From Metarhizium brunneum (Eukaryota > Ascomycota > Sordariomycetes > Hypocreales > Clavicipitaceae), in contig NC_089423.1 of assembly GCF_013426205.1 (NCBI RefSeq), positions 1,674,001 to 1,738,000 of the forward strand: a stretch of 64,000 nucleotides of DNA, read 5' to 3'. Position 1 is the stretch's first letter, and every line of letters starts with the position of its first letter. The position numbers were made by a program, and so were the translations under genes. The notes under the pieces were generated by a model, which saw only the letters and a list, made by a program, of their open reading frames with translations, did not search any database and was not told the DNA's origin. Positions 10,951 to 21,139 of this stretch are shown here, in pieces.

Positions 10951-11625
10951 ATGGCTGCTCCCGCCCCCGCAGACCAAGGTCTCCAAGACCGCATCCTCAG
11001 CCACATGAACACCTCTCACACGCGCGAACTCACCCATTACCTCCGTCATTACTGCGGCCTCACCCCGAGCCAGGCCCGGGGAGCCTCCCTGCGAGACGTC
11101 ACCCTTCAGGGCATGCGCATCCGCGCCGGCGGTGCCGACTACGTTGTCCATTTCAAGCCCGCTTTGCAGTCGTGGAACGACGTGCGCCCCCGAGTCATTG
11201 AAATGGATGCCATTGCCCGCAAGAGCCTAGGCATCAGCGATATCTACATGACGGCATACCGCGCTCCTCGGGTCGCTGATGCTCTCGTCATGGCGTCCGT
11301 CGCTTTCTACTTTGTCTCCTTCCTCGCCCTGCCCTGGATCGTGCCCGGCTCTTCCATCTGGAGTATCCTCACTGCTTATTTCCCTGGTGGGCCTGAAATG
11401 TTCCGTTGGTCCGTCAAGCTTATTTTCTACCCCGTGCTTGCCATCCACTTGATTGAGCCTATGGTGCTGGATGCGACGAGGCTGCAGAAGCATGGTGTGG
11501 ATAGGTGGTCCGGCCAGTGGTGGATGTGGGTAGTGAGTTGTTTCTTTGAGGGCCTCATGGTGTTTAAGAGGTTTGATAGCGTGATTGCTGAAAAGAGAGC
11601 CCAAAAGGAAGCGAAGAAGCATTAG
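10951..11625 (+). CDS. DUF2470 domain membrane protein
   Basis: Single exon, 224 residues. Residues about 10-90 form a DUF2470-type domain (DRILSHMNTSHTRELTHYL near its start), a fold related to the haem-utilisation HugZ/pyridoxamine-oxidase C-terminal region. After it come three likely membrane segments: around residues 110-130 (VMASVAFYFVSFLALPWIV), 150-175 and 190-207 (WWMWVVSCFFEGLMVF). The end is a short lysine-rich cytosolic tail (EKRAQKEAKKH). Fungal proteins of this architecture are uncharacterised integral membrane proteins. I infer an endomembrane location and give no function. The upstream gene is divergent, 2.4 kb away. Confidence 0.8.
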   Translation: MAAPAPADQGLQDRILSHMNTSHTRELTHYLRHYCGLTPSQARGASLRDVTLQGMRIRAGGADYVVHFKPALQSWNDVRPRVIEMDAIARKSLGISDIYMTAYRAPRVADALVMASVAFYFVSFLALPWIVPGSSIWSILTAYFPGGPEMFRWSVKLIFYPVLAIHLIEPMVLDATRLQKHGVDRWSGQWWMWVVSCFFEGLMVFKRFDSVIAEKRAQKEAKKH

Positions 11626-13011
11626 GTAAGAGCCTGTATAGGAGGTGGCTGATGGGGACATGGATCATTTTCGTGAACATGTCCACGCTCGACTACCTGA
11701 GATTTGCTCTGTAGCTAATGCTCCGTCGTAGTGGCCACGAATGCTCATGGGGCCGAATGTATGCCGGTCTCAAGTTGCGTCATTTGCGGCCGCTGTTGAA
11801 GCGGCTGCCTACTTGCGAACCCTTCAAGGCGTAATGGATACTCTATAATTAACCTGGGCACCAGCTAGGGAAAGCAAGGAGGAAACTCCGATGATGTGGC
11901 AGAATGGCCTTGTCACAAGAACGGAGAGACTTGTCAGAATGAACCACATCCGGGCGCTGATGACGACCCTTGTGTGTGTTGCGGGGTGATGCAGCTTAGA
12001 TGAATATATCCTCATCATCCTGGCGACCTGTTTCCTTTCCGCTCCCCATGATTGCAGTATCAAAACGAACGATTGGGCCGTTATGAGAGAAATGAAGAGA
12101 AAGCTCTCTACGCTTCTGGTCAAACAGCGAGGCACAGCCATGTCAATGCCATGGTGATTTGACCAGCAATCACCGCGTTCTTGCTAGGAGACCAAATCCA
12201 TGTGTACATACTTCGTTTGTTCAAACCAACAACGTCGAAATATCACATCTATACTTGGAGCCGCGGATCCATCCCATGCAATACACCACCACCACAACCA
12301 CCACAACACGTGTAAGACGACCAGCACAAACTGATGCTCATGACCAGCAGGGCCATCCACTCAATTGACCACTCGGGCCAAATGTCTTCATCCAAAATAC
12401 TCACATCCCCGTGCGCAAAGCCAAGCCCAGGTACAAAAATCGTCATGATTGGCCCCTCGTCCCAAGTCGGGCTATGCCATTACGCCACGCTGACTGGCGC
12501 ACTGCTTGTATACAGAACAACACACTCAGGCTTGACGGATCACACGCCAAAAAGAGGCCCCAACGTCAGCGAACACCCAGCACAGCCCAAACGGCAACAG
12601 CTGGTTCCGTACGCCAAAATAATTCCAGTTGGTAAGAAGCAGCCCGATTCAGCCAATTGGCGGCCGTGCCTGGTTTATTCGTCCATGTTTTTTTAGTTTT
12701 TTGGGACGTAAGGCTGGATGGCGCCGTTGGCCACATGCCTGTCGGCTTATACGCGATATGTGGAATCTGAGAAGGTCATGAGATGGGAATAGAATAAAAA
12801 TAAGTATTCAAGATTGGGATGATGGTATTCTAAGACGCGTTGGAGGAATAAATAAAGGGGTTGTTATCCTCACTACCAGGTCCTTTTCATCACCAACTTC
12901 AACATTCAGCAAGCTCACTCCTACAGCCGTCTACACGTCCCAGCATACAACATACATATATTTCCATCTCTCCACAAGAGACTCACACACACAAAGATCC
13001 AAAAAAAAAAA
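11626..13011. other. gene-free interval
   Basis: 3' flank of the DUF2470 gene and promoter of the cupredoxin gene. It contains a (CAC)n-like patch near 12283-12310 and an AT-rich AATAAATAAAG about 155-165 bp before the cupredoxin ATG. No supported coding frame. Confidence 0.5.
12848..12858 (+). promoter_or_regulatory. possible TATA-like element of the cupredoxin gene
   Basis: AATAAATAAAG lies about 155 bp upstream of the ATG at 13012, at a plausible distance for a TATA-like element with a leader of about 120 nt. It is the only such AT stretch in the proximal promoter. Confidence 0.3.
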
Positions 13012-13569
13012 ATGTCTCTCAAAGCCATTGCAACCCTTCTTCTGGCGGCCGCCGTCTCTGCCGCCCCAGCACCCAGCAACACCTCCCCCAGCGACGCCAC
13101 CAAGACCACCACCCTCACGGGAGTAACACACTCCGTCGTCGCCGGCCTGGGCGGGCTCAGATTCGACCCGGACAATGTCGTCGCCGAGATTGGGGACATT
13201 GTAGAATGGCACTTCCTCCCGCAGAACCATTCCCTCGTGCAGTCCTCCTTTGCCGAGCCGTGCAAGCCCCTGGCCGACGGGACCGGCTTCTTCCCCGGCT
13301 TCGAGTTCGTCACGAGCCAGGGCCAGGCGCCCAACGTCTTCCAGCTCCAAGTCAAGCACAAGAAGCCGCTTTGGTATTACTGCCCCCAGCAGAAGGGCAA
13401 CCACTGCCAGCAGGGCATGGCTGGCGTTATCAACCAGAACTTTGATAATCCCCGCGTCAGCCTGCAGAGGTACAAGGAGGCGGCGGCCTTGACGGGCACG
13501 AGTGTCATCCCGCCCGTGAATAACGTTGGCAGGGTCATTCCCAACCCCAATCCCAACGGGGGGTTTTAA
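13012..13569 (+). CDS. secreted cupredoxin (blue-copper-like) protein
   Basis: Single exon, 185 residues. A signal peptide is clear (MSLKAIATLLLAAAVSAAPA). Residues about 35-145 match the cupredoxin domain found in fungal extracellular serine-rich proteins. Candidate type-1 copper ligands are in the right order: His73 (QNHSL), Cys124 (WYYCPQ), His131 and Met136 (NHCQQGM). Cys84 and Cys132 could form a disulfide. Unlike many relatives it lacks the long Ser-rich tail and GPI signal, ending in a short Asn/Pro/Gly-rich tail (NPNPNGGF), so it is probably released rather than anchored. The likely role is wall- or surface-associated copper or redox binding, inferred from the fold only. Confidence 0.85.
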   Translation: MSLKAIATLLLAAAVSAAPAPSNTSPSDATKTTTLTGVTHSVVAGLGGLRFDPDNVVAEIGDIVEWHFLPQNHSLVQSSFAEPCKPLADGTGFFPGFEFVTSQGQAPNVFQLQVKHKKPLWYYCPQQKGNHCQQGMAGVINQNFDNPRVSLQRYKEAAALTGTSVIPPVNNVGRVIPNPNPNGGF

Positions 13570-14148
13570 AGCATACAAAGTGGTGGGATGCGACGTGTTG
13601 GATGCATGGTGTGGCACTTGCCTCTCCCTTTTGTCGCTGGGATTCGGGGGCCTTGACATGTTGAGCTTTGCGTTTGTGGAATTTATTTGCTGAGCGTTCT
13701 ACTTGTGCTGCAGAGCAAGTATCTAGACGTTGATCATTCATTAGACTTATACTAGATGATGGTGTATTCAAATTCCGCCTATTCAGTTGCTACGAGTGGC
13801 ATTTTTGAAGAAGGGGTTCTCGGTGGAATGGCTCAGTCGTAGTCATAGTTGGACAAATAACAGAAGTGTTAGAACGCACGTAACTGATAAAAATCGAGTA
13901 TCTCAATCGTCGGTGAACACCTTGTTGAAGTCACTCTGCCATTTTACCAAGCGTACCATATATCATCGACCCTCCCCCTGCGGCCTCGCGTTCGCCAACC
14001 TCTTCGCCAGGTATATAAACATAGAAAGACTTACTCCTATAGCATATTGCAGCCTCGTCACATGTCGCTTCTGGAAAGGCAATCCACCGTGAATGCGTCA
14101 GCAGCATAGCCTCGGGCACAAATGCTCTGGGCCCCTGTACAAGATATT

Positions 14149-14548
14149 TTAAGCCCAACCCTCAGGAACTTCTCCCTCTACACACTCGTCAACTGACAAA
14201 TTATCTTGTGTTTTCTTGGAAGGATGTAGTTGGTAAGCACAGCTGCTAAATTCTTTCCAGATTTCTGTTTACAAGATGCTAACTTGCTTTCGCTGGGATA
14301 GGCTGCCCATTGTGTGGCTCCAGACTCCAATATTTGGAAACGCACGCATGGTTCTGGGCTGATTTGCCGAACCCCCTATACGCAGCGTCTTCTATCCCCA
14401 GAAACATTTCTCTTGCAATCTTCACATAGTATGCAATGGCAAGTATTCCACCGCCGACATCGTCTTGAAAGGAGCGTGTTTGGTTGTGCATGGACCGCCA
14501 AGTTGCAGACTGAGCCGACTGAGGGTAGCAAGCCCCGAAAGACCGAAA
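14149..14548 (-). other. coding-like patch, possible exons or pseudogene
   Basis: Two minus-strand open stretches have a protein-like composition. One (about 14548-14279) includes WRSMHNQTRSFQDD, GGGILAIAYYVKIAREMF and YRGFGKSAQNHACVSKYW. The other (about 14273-14149) reads EIWKEFSSCAYQLHPSK and ends DECVEGEVPEGWA plus stop. They lie in different frames, and I could not find a clean donor-acceptor pair of normal intron length joining them, nor a start. They could be terminal exons of an unrecognised gene or a decayed one. The family is not recognised. Confidence 0.25.
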
Positions 14549-16104
14549 TGCGCAGTGAGTAATCTCACGTCAGCAGTCTATACTGCAATGTTTTATGCCT
14601 ATTTGCGGCATACGGAGCAGAGGCCCCCAAGCCAGTGGTTCAGGTGTATGTTCTGGCTGCCCTCCATGCACCAAGGTACGTTACCTCACGGCGGGACGAT
14701 ACATAGACGTGAAGGAGCAGGACCCGTCTGTGTGGCTTTCGCAGCCCACTTGCTTGAGTAAATGCCGGTTGAGAAGAGCTATCCATGAGACGGTGATGGA
14801 GAGTGATTTGGGGGGATACATGTCGTATAGCTGCTCACCGACCTGGACTTACAACCTCATCTGTCGCCTGGTTTGGTACTGTACCCGAGTGAAGGAATGG
14901 AGGATATGAGGAATGAGCGTAGAAGAGGAAGATGGAAAAGAGTGAGATACATATACCTACACTGGTTGAGGCCTACTGCCAAGGGCCAATCGATCCTTTG
15001 ACTCGGAGAACCACCTGATTGGTCTTGGCCAGTCGGAACCAACAACCTCCTTCCCAAATGAAACAAAACGGCTTGGCCAGAGCAGGGGCTCTCTTGCAAA
15101 CCACTTCAAACAAGATTCAAATCATGTGAGGTCAAGGCTACAATGAAAGTCATAGCCGGCCCGTTATCGTGCAACAGTAGCGTTCTCCGTAAGACACCGC
15201 GATGCTGAGATCTCATCTGACGACGGACAGACCACACACCCACACATCGTCAAGTCACCTCGAATTCCAACAATAGCCTCGGCTAATGTCCACACAAGAC
15301 GCAATCCGTGGCACTCTTCTTTGTAGCGGTTGAGCTTGGAAACCCCATCCCGTGACGCCGAGAAGTGCACTCTTACAAGTCCAACCTGTACATCTTTGTT
15401 TTTCTAACCCCTTCTTGGAGACCAAGAAGCACCGCCAAGCCAGTCCCAGACCATGCTGCCTCGTAGTTGCAGGGTCCGATACGACACCCAATATTGAATT
15501 TGCAACGAGAAGAAAGAAGGAAGTGAAAAAGTTTCAGAAGAGTATGAATCGCCAGTCACCTTGCCGCTGCTTGGCCTCCTCCATCCGGGGATGCTCTGAC
15601 AGCACAAAGGCCATAGGTTCCTGCCAGGTGGTCCGTTACACGACGCCCTCGCGCACAAAGACATTGTGAGGGGAGCATTGCCCCTTCTTGGCTCCGAATC
15701 AATAATAATACAATCTCGCTCCAAAATTTGACCGAATTTGTGCTTCACATGCTCCCAAAAACTGCAAGGCTGGTTAAACGGGTTTATACAAAGATGATTA
15801 CACCCAAGACGAATATATTTATACACACATAAAGACCGAAACACAAGGATACCGGAAAGACACAATGATTGCCCAAAGCACGGTAAAACACAAGCCATGT
15901 TTACCAAGGCCCAGAATTTGCGCGGTGTAAGTGTCATGATGCAATGTGTGCGGCAAAAGTCGTTTGTTGCAAGTTTGGCTCAGGGCCTCATGCGTAGGAA
16001 GCTCTAACGCATCTGGGTCCGTCAATCGACGCTCCAGCTCCGCGGCGTCATTGCGCCTGCCTCATCGTGCTTGACATGAAGTCATTCCGGCACTTGTCCA
16101 CGAT

Positions 16105-16112
16105 TATAAAAG
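16105..16112 (+). promoter_or_regulatory. TATA box of the knottin-like gene
   Basis: TATAAAAG about 146 bp upstream of the ATG at 16258. It is a strong consensus TATA element, followed by a CAA/ACA-rich leader typical of highly expressed fungal secreted proteins. Confidence 0.55.
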
Positions 16113-16257
16113 CTCGAGTCTGCCCTGCCCAATTCAGACCCTTCGAACCCATCACTCACAACAACAATAACAAGAACAGAAACAGAAACAACAGCACCAC
16201 ACCTCCTTTTCTCTCATCACTTTACTCAACCCTACTACCTTCGACTCAGTATTCACA

Positions 16258-16502
16258 ATGAAGTTCCTCGCTGTCGCCGTTGCCATCGCCATGGCTCTTG
16301 GAGTCCAGGCTGATGACCCTAACACGCAGACATGCATTAGCCCAGGAGGTAAGCATCTCATTGTCCTCTAGTGTAACCAAATACTAATGATAACACAGCC
16401 AACGGGTGCAATCTCGACGGTAAAGTCTGCTGTAATTCGAACGAATTCTACTGCGTTATGCAGCCGGGTTGGAAGGAGGGCTTTTGCAAGAAGAAGGAGT
16501 AG
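16258..16502 (+). CDS. small secreted six-cysteine (knottin-like) protein
   Basis: Two short exons, 16258-16348 and 16399-16502, with a 50-bp intron (donor GTAAGC, branch TACTAAT, acceptor ACACAG), encode only 64 residues. The first 18 residues (MKFLAVAVAIAMALGVQA) are a signal peptide. The mature peptide of about 46 residues has six cysteines: C26-x7-C34-x6-C41-C42-x6-C49-x10-C60. This is the spacing order of an inhibitor cystine knot (knottin). It ends in a basic KKKE tail. A TATA box and an A-rich leader support a real, possibly strongly expressed gene. The function is unknown. Small cystine-knot peptides can be effectors, inhibitors or antimicrobials, and nothing here discriminates among these. 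Confidence 0.75.
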
Positions 16503-16949
16503 GGAAAGCGTGCGGCTTAGAGTAGCATGAATTTTGAGCTGGGCTGTGCCTTTATTGGGCATTGAAATGGCGACAAAACATGTTGCGAATGCTACATCGA
16601 CTGGTTGACTGTGTCTTGGGGTTGTTAAGTTGAATATTACTGAGTCTGGAACCAGATAGTGCTGAAATTGACCAAAGACCATATACCTAGCTACTATTGG
16701 GCCCTCAAGCATATCCCATCGTGCATCACGTAGACAGCTACCAAAGCCAGTGCTTGTAGTTATTGCCGGGACTGACTTAGCTTCATAAAGCTCTTTGCCT
16801 CACTAGCCTAAGAAGAGGTGGCTGTCGAGAGCAACTCCCCTGAAAGTTTGTAGCTACGTCTATTCTTTTCTATTTTTACTTACCTTCTAGCTGCCTAAGA
16901 GAAAAGCAATTGAATTTTTTTGTGGCATTTTGGATCCTTGCCTTTGTTG
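16503..16949. other. gene-free interval between convergent genes
   Basis: 3' flanks of the knottin-like gene and the RecQ gene. No motif is seen. Confidence 0.5.
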
Positions 16950-18627
16950 TTAATCATCATCGTAGTAATCGTGGCCATCATATGTGCCTTGTTCCACCTG
17001 CGAGCTCACCCAGTCCGGGCTCGCCAAACCCTTCAGAAATCTCGTTTTCAGATCATGAACATCTTTATGCCAATCACAAGCGAAATCGCACGCCGGCGAA
17101 GAGCTATCGCCAAAATATTTGCATATCTGTGCATGACGGCAAGAATTTGTGTTTTCACAATAAGTAGCCAAGGCCTGAAGGCTACGCAGCCTAGCGTCAA
17201 GGTTTGATCCTTCCTTTGAATCGCTGCGAATCATTCGCATGACGCGTTCTAAATCTTCGCGACTGTAGTATAAGAAGCAATAGCTGGCATTGCCATCACG
17301 CCCTGCGCGACCAGCTTCTTGGTAATATCCTTCAAAAGACTTTGGGATACGCCAATGGGCGACGAATCGAACATTGTTCTTGTCGATACCCATGCCAAAC
17401 GCCGTTGTAGCCACGATAATATCATAGCCAGGTTCGTTATTGATCCAGCGATTTAAAGTCTCTTCTTTCACTTCCTTGGTGAGTTTTGCGTGGAAGGGGC
17501 GGGCCCCAACTCCCTCTTCGCGTAAAGATGCTGCGAGAGTCTCACACTCGTCCCGCGATATGGTGTAAATAATACCTGAGACGCCTTCCGGGCGTTCACC
17601 CGCGTCTTGCAGCTCTTTTTTCCTGGACTCGATTCGTCGCCGCTCGTAGACGGCTCGCATCCACTTCAAGAAATCTGCAAGCCGATTGTCTTCTTGGTCT
17701 TTAGTGTATCGAATCTCTATATGAAGATTATGCCGTTGCGGACTCATGAGAAACATTTTAATCCTGTCCGGAGTCTCGTCCAACTTCAGAATGCGGAGCA
17801 CGTCCTCCCTTACCTGAGGGTTTGCGGTGGCGGTAAGGCACATGATGGGTACATCAGGAAAAGTCTCCCGGAACCAAGAAAGCCGTTTAAAGTCTTTGCG
17901 AAAATCATGCCCCCACTCAGAAATGCAATGTGCTTCATCGATGGCGATTCTAGCCAGCTCCTTCTGCTTATGGACCAATTGTAGTCGTTCACGAAATCTG
18001 AAACCAGAACAAAGTTCCGGAGTGACATACAAAAGACGCGTTTTGGGGTGGCCAGTCTCTAGATCTCGTTGTATGCGATCCTTCTCTGGATATGGCGTGT
18101 TGCTATTAAGGGAGCTGGCATCGACACCTGATGCTCTCAAAGCTTCGACCTGGTTTATCTAGTTGCATGTCAGCTGAAGAGCCTTTTTGTTACAAGCGTC
18201 TTCCATTAACCGTACCATAAGACTCAGCAGAGGAGAGATGACTAGAGTGACTGAAATCAGGGTCAGTGGGTGGTTGTACAACGTGTAACTATCAACATAC
18301 TTCCTTGGTCTATCACGGCCGGAAGTTGAAAACACAGGCTCTTTCCGAAAGAGGTTGCGGCCTGAACATAAACATCGTGTCCACTGAGAGCGGCTTCAAT
18401 GATTTCACGTTGATATGGCCTTCGTGCCAGGCCGTTAGCAAAGAACACGCCGAGGTCAGCAATGTAGGCGGATACGATGTATTTCATCCGGACATCAGAG
18501 CTCTATTAAATATTCCCCTTGTATCGCTTCTCATTAATCTTACATACCTGAACTCATTCTTGTTGAATTGCCGTCGCAGGGTGAATCCAATGTCTGTGTA
18601 CGAACTAGTTCGCTGCAGAGCTGGCAT
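16950..18627 (-). CDS. RecQ-family ATP-dependent DNA helicase (compact form)
   Basis: Four minus-strand exons: 18627-18548, 18419-18301, 18250-18216 and 18158-16950, giving 480 residues. Splicing restores FRPYQREIIEAALSGHDV. Motif I is ATSFGKSLCFQLPAVID, motif Ia ITLVISPLLSLM, motif II IDEAHCISEWGHDFR (DEAH) and motif III LTATA. The second RecA domain has FGMGIDKNNVRFVAHW and YYQEAGRAGRDG. A zinc-binding RecQ-Zn segment follows (YCENTNSCRHAQICKYFG...ACDFACDWH). There is no winged-helix or HRDC domain, and the protein ends in an acidic DYYDDD. RecQ helicases unwind 3'-5' during recombination and fork repair. The size resembles the small RecQ2 class rather than the large Sgs1/BLM type. The third exon is only 35 nt. 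The start was set by an upstream in-frame stop. Confidence 0.88.
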
Positions 18628-20334
18628 GATGCAAGGGCGAGCAGACACTGTCAGACGCGTCGTGATGAGGGAGAATCAGGCTCAATGTTCGGATTTCAAC
18701 CATGTCAAATAGCGAAGCGGTTGGATGGGCGGCGGGGTACAGCGGCAAACAAAAAGAATCAGATATGGAGGCCCAATGATGTTGAAATCTGTCACGAGCA
18801 TATTGATGACATCGTGTTGGGGTTTGGCTAGAGAGAGTAGCAGTTGATGTTTCTTGACTGGTTCATGGTGCACGGGTGAGGCAGGTAGGACCCAGCGCGG
18901 GAGAAGGCAGGTCCAGTCCGCAAGTGCTTCGTCCAGAGGTAGCAGGCGCCACCCACCAACCAGACATTAATTGAATATTGTGCCAGCGACACTCGAGCTA
19001 GCACGTCCACCGAGATAGAGTCATGGTAGCAAAGGACTTTAGACATTAGAACTGGGCAGACGTTATATTATTTTTATCGTGGGCGAAATGAGCGTCTGAG
19101 AGTGGTGGAGCCGACAGAAGGACTGTCGTCATTTGCACGTTTATCTTACTCAGTGAGTGTAACCTCTGTCAAGGACCGGGTTCCTGCCACTCCGCAGGTT
19201 TGGTGACGGGCTAATATATTCTGTAGTGAATATCATGACCCGTTTATATTTGATGATGAGGCTCGGCGGCGAGGGCTCGCTTTGTCTCGGCCACACACCT
19301 CGCAAGCAGCACCTTGTTGGAACGTTGCTTCTTGGTAAGCCTGCACAAGCATACCAGCCCTACCCCGTACTGCGTGTTCTCGACTATGATTTGTCCACCA
19401 CGAATAACAATATGTTGGACTGACAAACGTGGCTAATAAATGTGTACGACGTGGCCAAGCATAGTCTGCAGAGCTCTTAATATACCAAAGGTAGTGCAGC
19501 AGGAGGGAGACGCCCGGTTATCACACAGGGATGCCCGGATCGTCCCAGGGTCTCCATGCGTTGCAATGCACTGCTGATGGAAACATGCAGCATGTTGGAT
19601 ATCTACCTACCTTGGCACTGTTTATTCATTTCCCGGCCTGGCCGGCTCGAGCCGTTCTCTACAGACACAACAGCCATGGAAGGCGAACTTCCGAACACTG
19701 GAAGTTCCGAACCCAGAAGGCCGGGAGGAAGCATGAACGTGGTCCAAGGGGTGCTCGATATTACGTACGTACCAGACGTGAACAACTCCGTGCTCCCAAT
19801 ACACAATACATACACGGATCCGAGTAAGGGCAATTTCTCGGCAAGCCCCTAAAACATTCGACGTTGCAAACGCCGACGTCGTTCACCGTAGGGCTCCAAA
19901 TAAAGTTAAAGCCCCGAGGCACTTGTGGTTTTGACTCGTTTGCATCACACGAAACGGGCCCAAGGACCATGACGGGAGGAAACAGAAGAAACAATGATGA
20001 CGACGTTTCTGTTTATGGCGCGACAACGGTGGCTGCCACGATGCTGCAACTCGAGGCGTGTGTTTGTGTCTATAAAACGCATGCATGCCTGTCCGTCCCG
20101 TCACCAGGGTCATTCAGGGGCAGGGGACGGAGGAGCAATTGTTGGCATTACTGACCATCCGATTTGCCTCTCCTGGTGTCGGTCGACGGGCGCCTCACTG
20201 CAGCTAGTGTTTGAGTAAGACTGCGCCAGAAGCAAGCTCAACTTGTTCAACTTGCAGCCTCTGGCAAACGCATGTGTGCTTATGGCCAAGCGAGTTAGAA
20301 AAAAAAAAAACAAGGGCAGGTACTAACATGCTAC

Positions 20335-20381
20335 GTACTTAGGTACCTACCTAGGTAGGTAGGTACTTAAGTACTCCGTAG
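20335..20381. repeat. palindromic GGTACCTA/CCTAGGTA block
   Basis: A run of overlapping inverted motifs: AGGTACCT, CCTAGG, AGGTACTT and GTACTTAAGTAC, followed at once by TACTCCGTA. It is almost wholly self-complementary and could form a hairpin. Related words recur in other spacers of this window. Confidence 0.7.
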
Positions 20382-20795
20382 TTCGTAATCCATGACTGGG
20401 TACTCCGTACTCCGTGCAAGTGCTTGAGCACCGTCTATTATAAACACATTCATGGTAAGCACGTCAGGAGGCTGGTCCCTGTCTGTTTTTCCCGAGCCGC
20501 AGCATGCAGGCGTCGTCGATTGGTGCAGCGGGAGCTTGTGTTGCTCTCAACATTGAGGTACGGAGTAATATTCCACACGACGAATAATACTCCATGTCGA
20601 CAAGCTGGCGCCGCAGGGCTTCGACGGCGCAGAAGCAGGGTCTTCGCTCTTGTTTGGCTGGGGTCAACCGGTGTGCCTGACCGCCACCACATGTCGACGC
20701 AGTTTTTTGTTTGGGTGGCTGCGTGGTGCACATGCATCCTTCCATCACAGTCAGCCTTCCAATATTGTCAACTGCATGTGGCTCTGAGGTTTTGT

Positions 20796-20826
20796 GTACT
20801 CCGTACTCCGTACTCTGTACTCCGTA
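20796..20826. repeat. 7-bp tandem repeat (TACTCCG)n
   Basis: Four head-to-tail copies of TACTCCG, one with a C-to-T change. A second short double copy lies near 20400-20415. Confidence 0.85.
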
Positions 20827-21064
20827 ATGGCCCCTGGCTGTTGCTGTCCAGAAACAACCGAGTCGAGCAGCTGGACATGGAACCACCAGACCAGACCAGC
20901 CTTGACCAGACATGCACTGAGCAGCTGGTCAGTCCAGACGGCGGCAGCTCCCTGTACATATGTCTGGTGCCATTGACGGGTCGAGTCGAGTCAATCCATG
21001 TCCCTGTCACCACCAATCCACAGCACTCGAGTCCACAGCCCACCACATCGACAGGTCCCAGTGC

Positions 21065-21139
21065 CAGTCCACAGTCCACCAGTCCACAGTCCACCAGTCC
21101 ACAGTCCACCAGTCCACAGTCCACCAGTCCATAGTCCAC
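21065..21139. repeat. 15-bp minisatellite, five copies
   Basis: Five consecutive copies of CAGTCCACAGTCCAC, the last with one change, lying about 510 bp upstream of the sog2 ATG. A further degenerate GTCCACCGTCCACC follows directly. Confidence 0.9.

Larger units (their letters stand above)
13570..16257. other. mostly gene-free interval
   Basis: Between the cupredoxin gene and the knottin-like gene. It contains one coding-like patch on the minus strand (14149-14548, listed separately) and otherwise only short unsupported frames. The last 150 bp are the promoter and leader of the small secreted protein. Confidence 0.45.

Noticed and set aside
15404..15937. 177-codon minus-strand frame before the knottin-like gene
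   Set aside because: Cys/Trp-rich but without signal peptide, domain or consistent splice signals; looks like chance.
20424..21134. 236-residue open frame rich in Ser/Pro/Gln-Ser-Thr repeats
   Set aside because: Its end is the 15-bp minisatellite translated, its middle is ordinary spacer DNA with TACTCCGTA repeats, and it has no signal peptide, domain or splice support.
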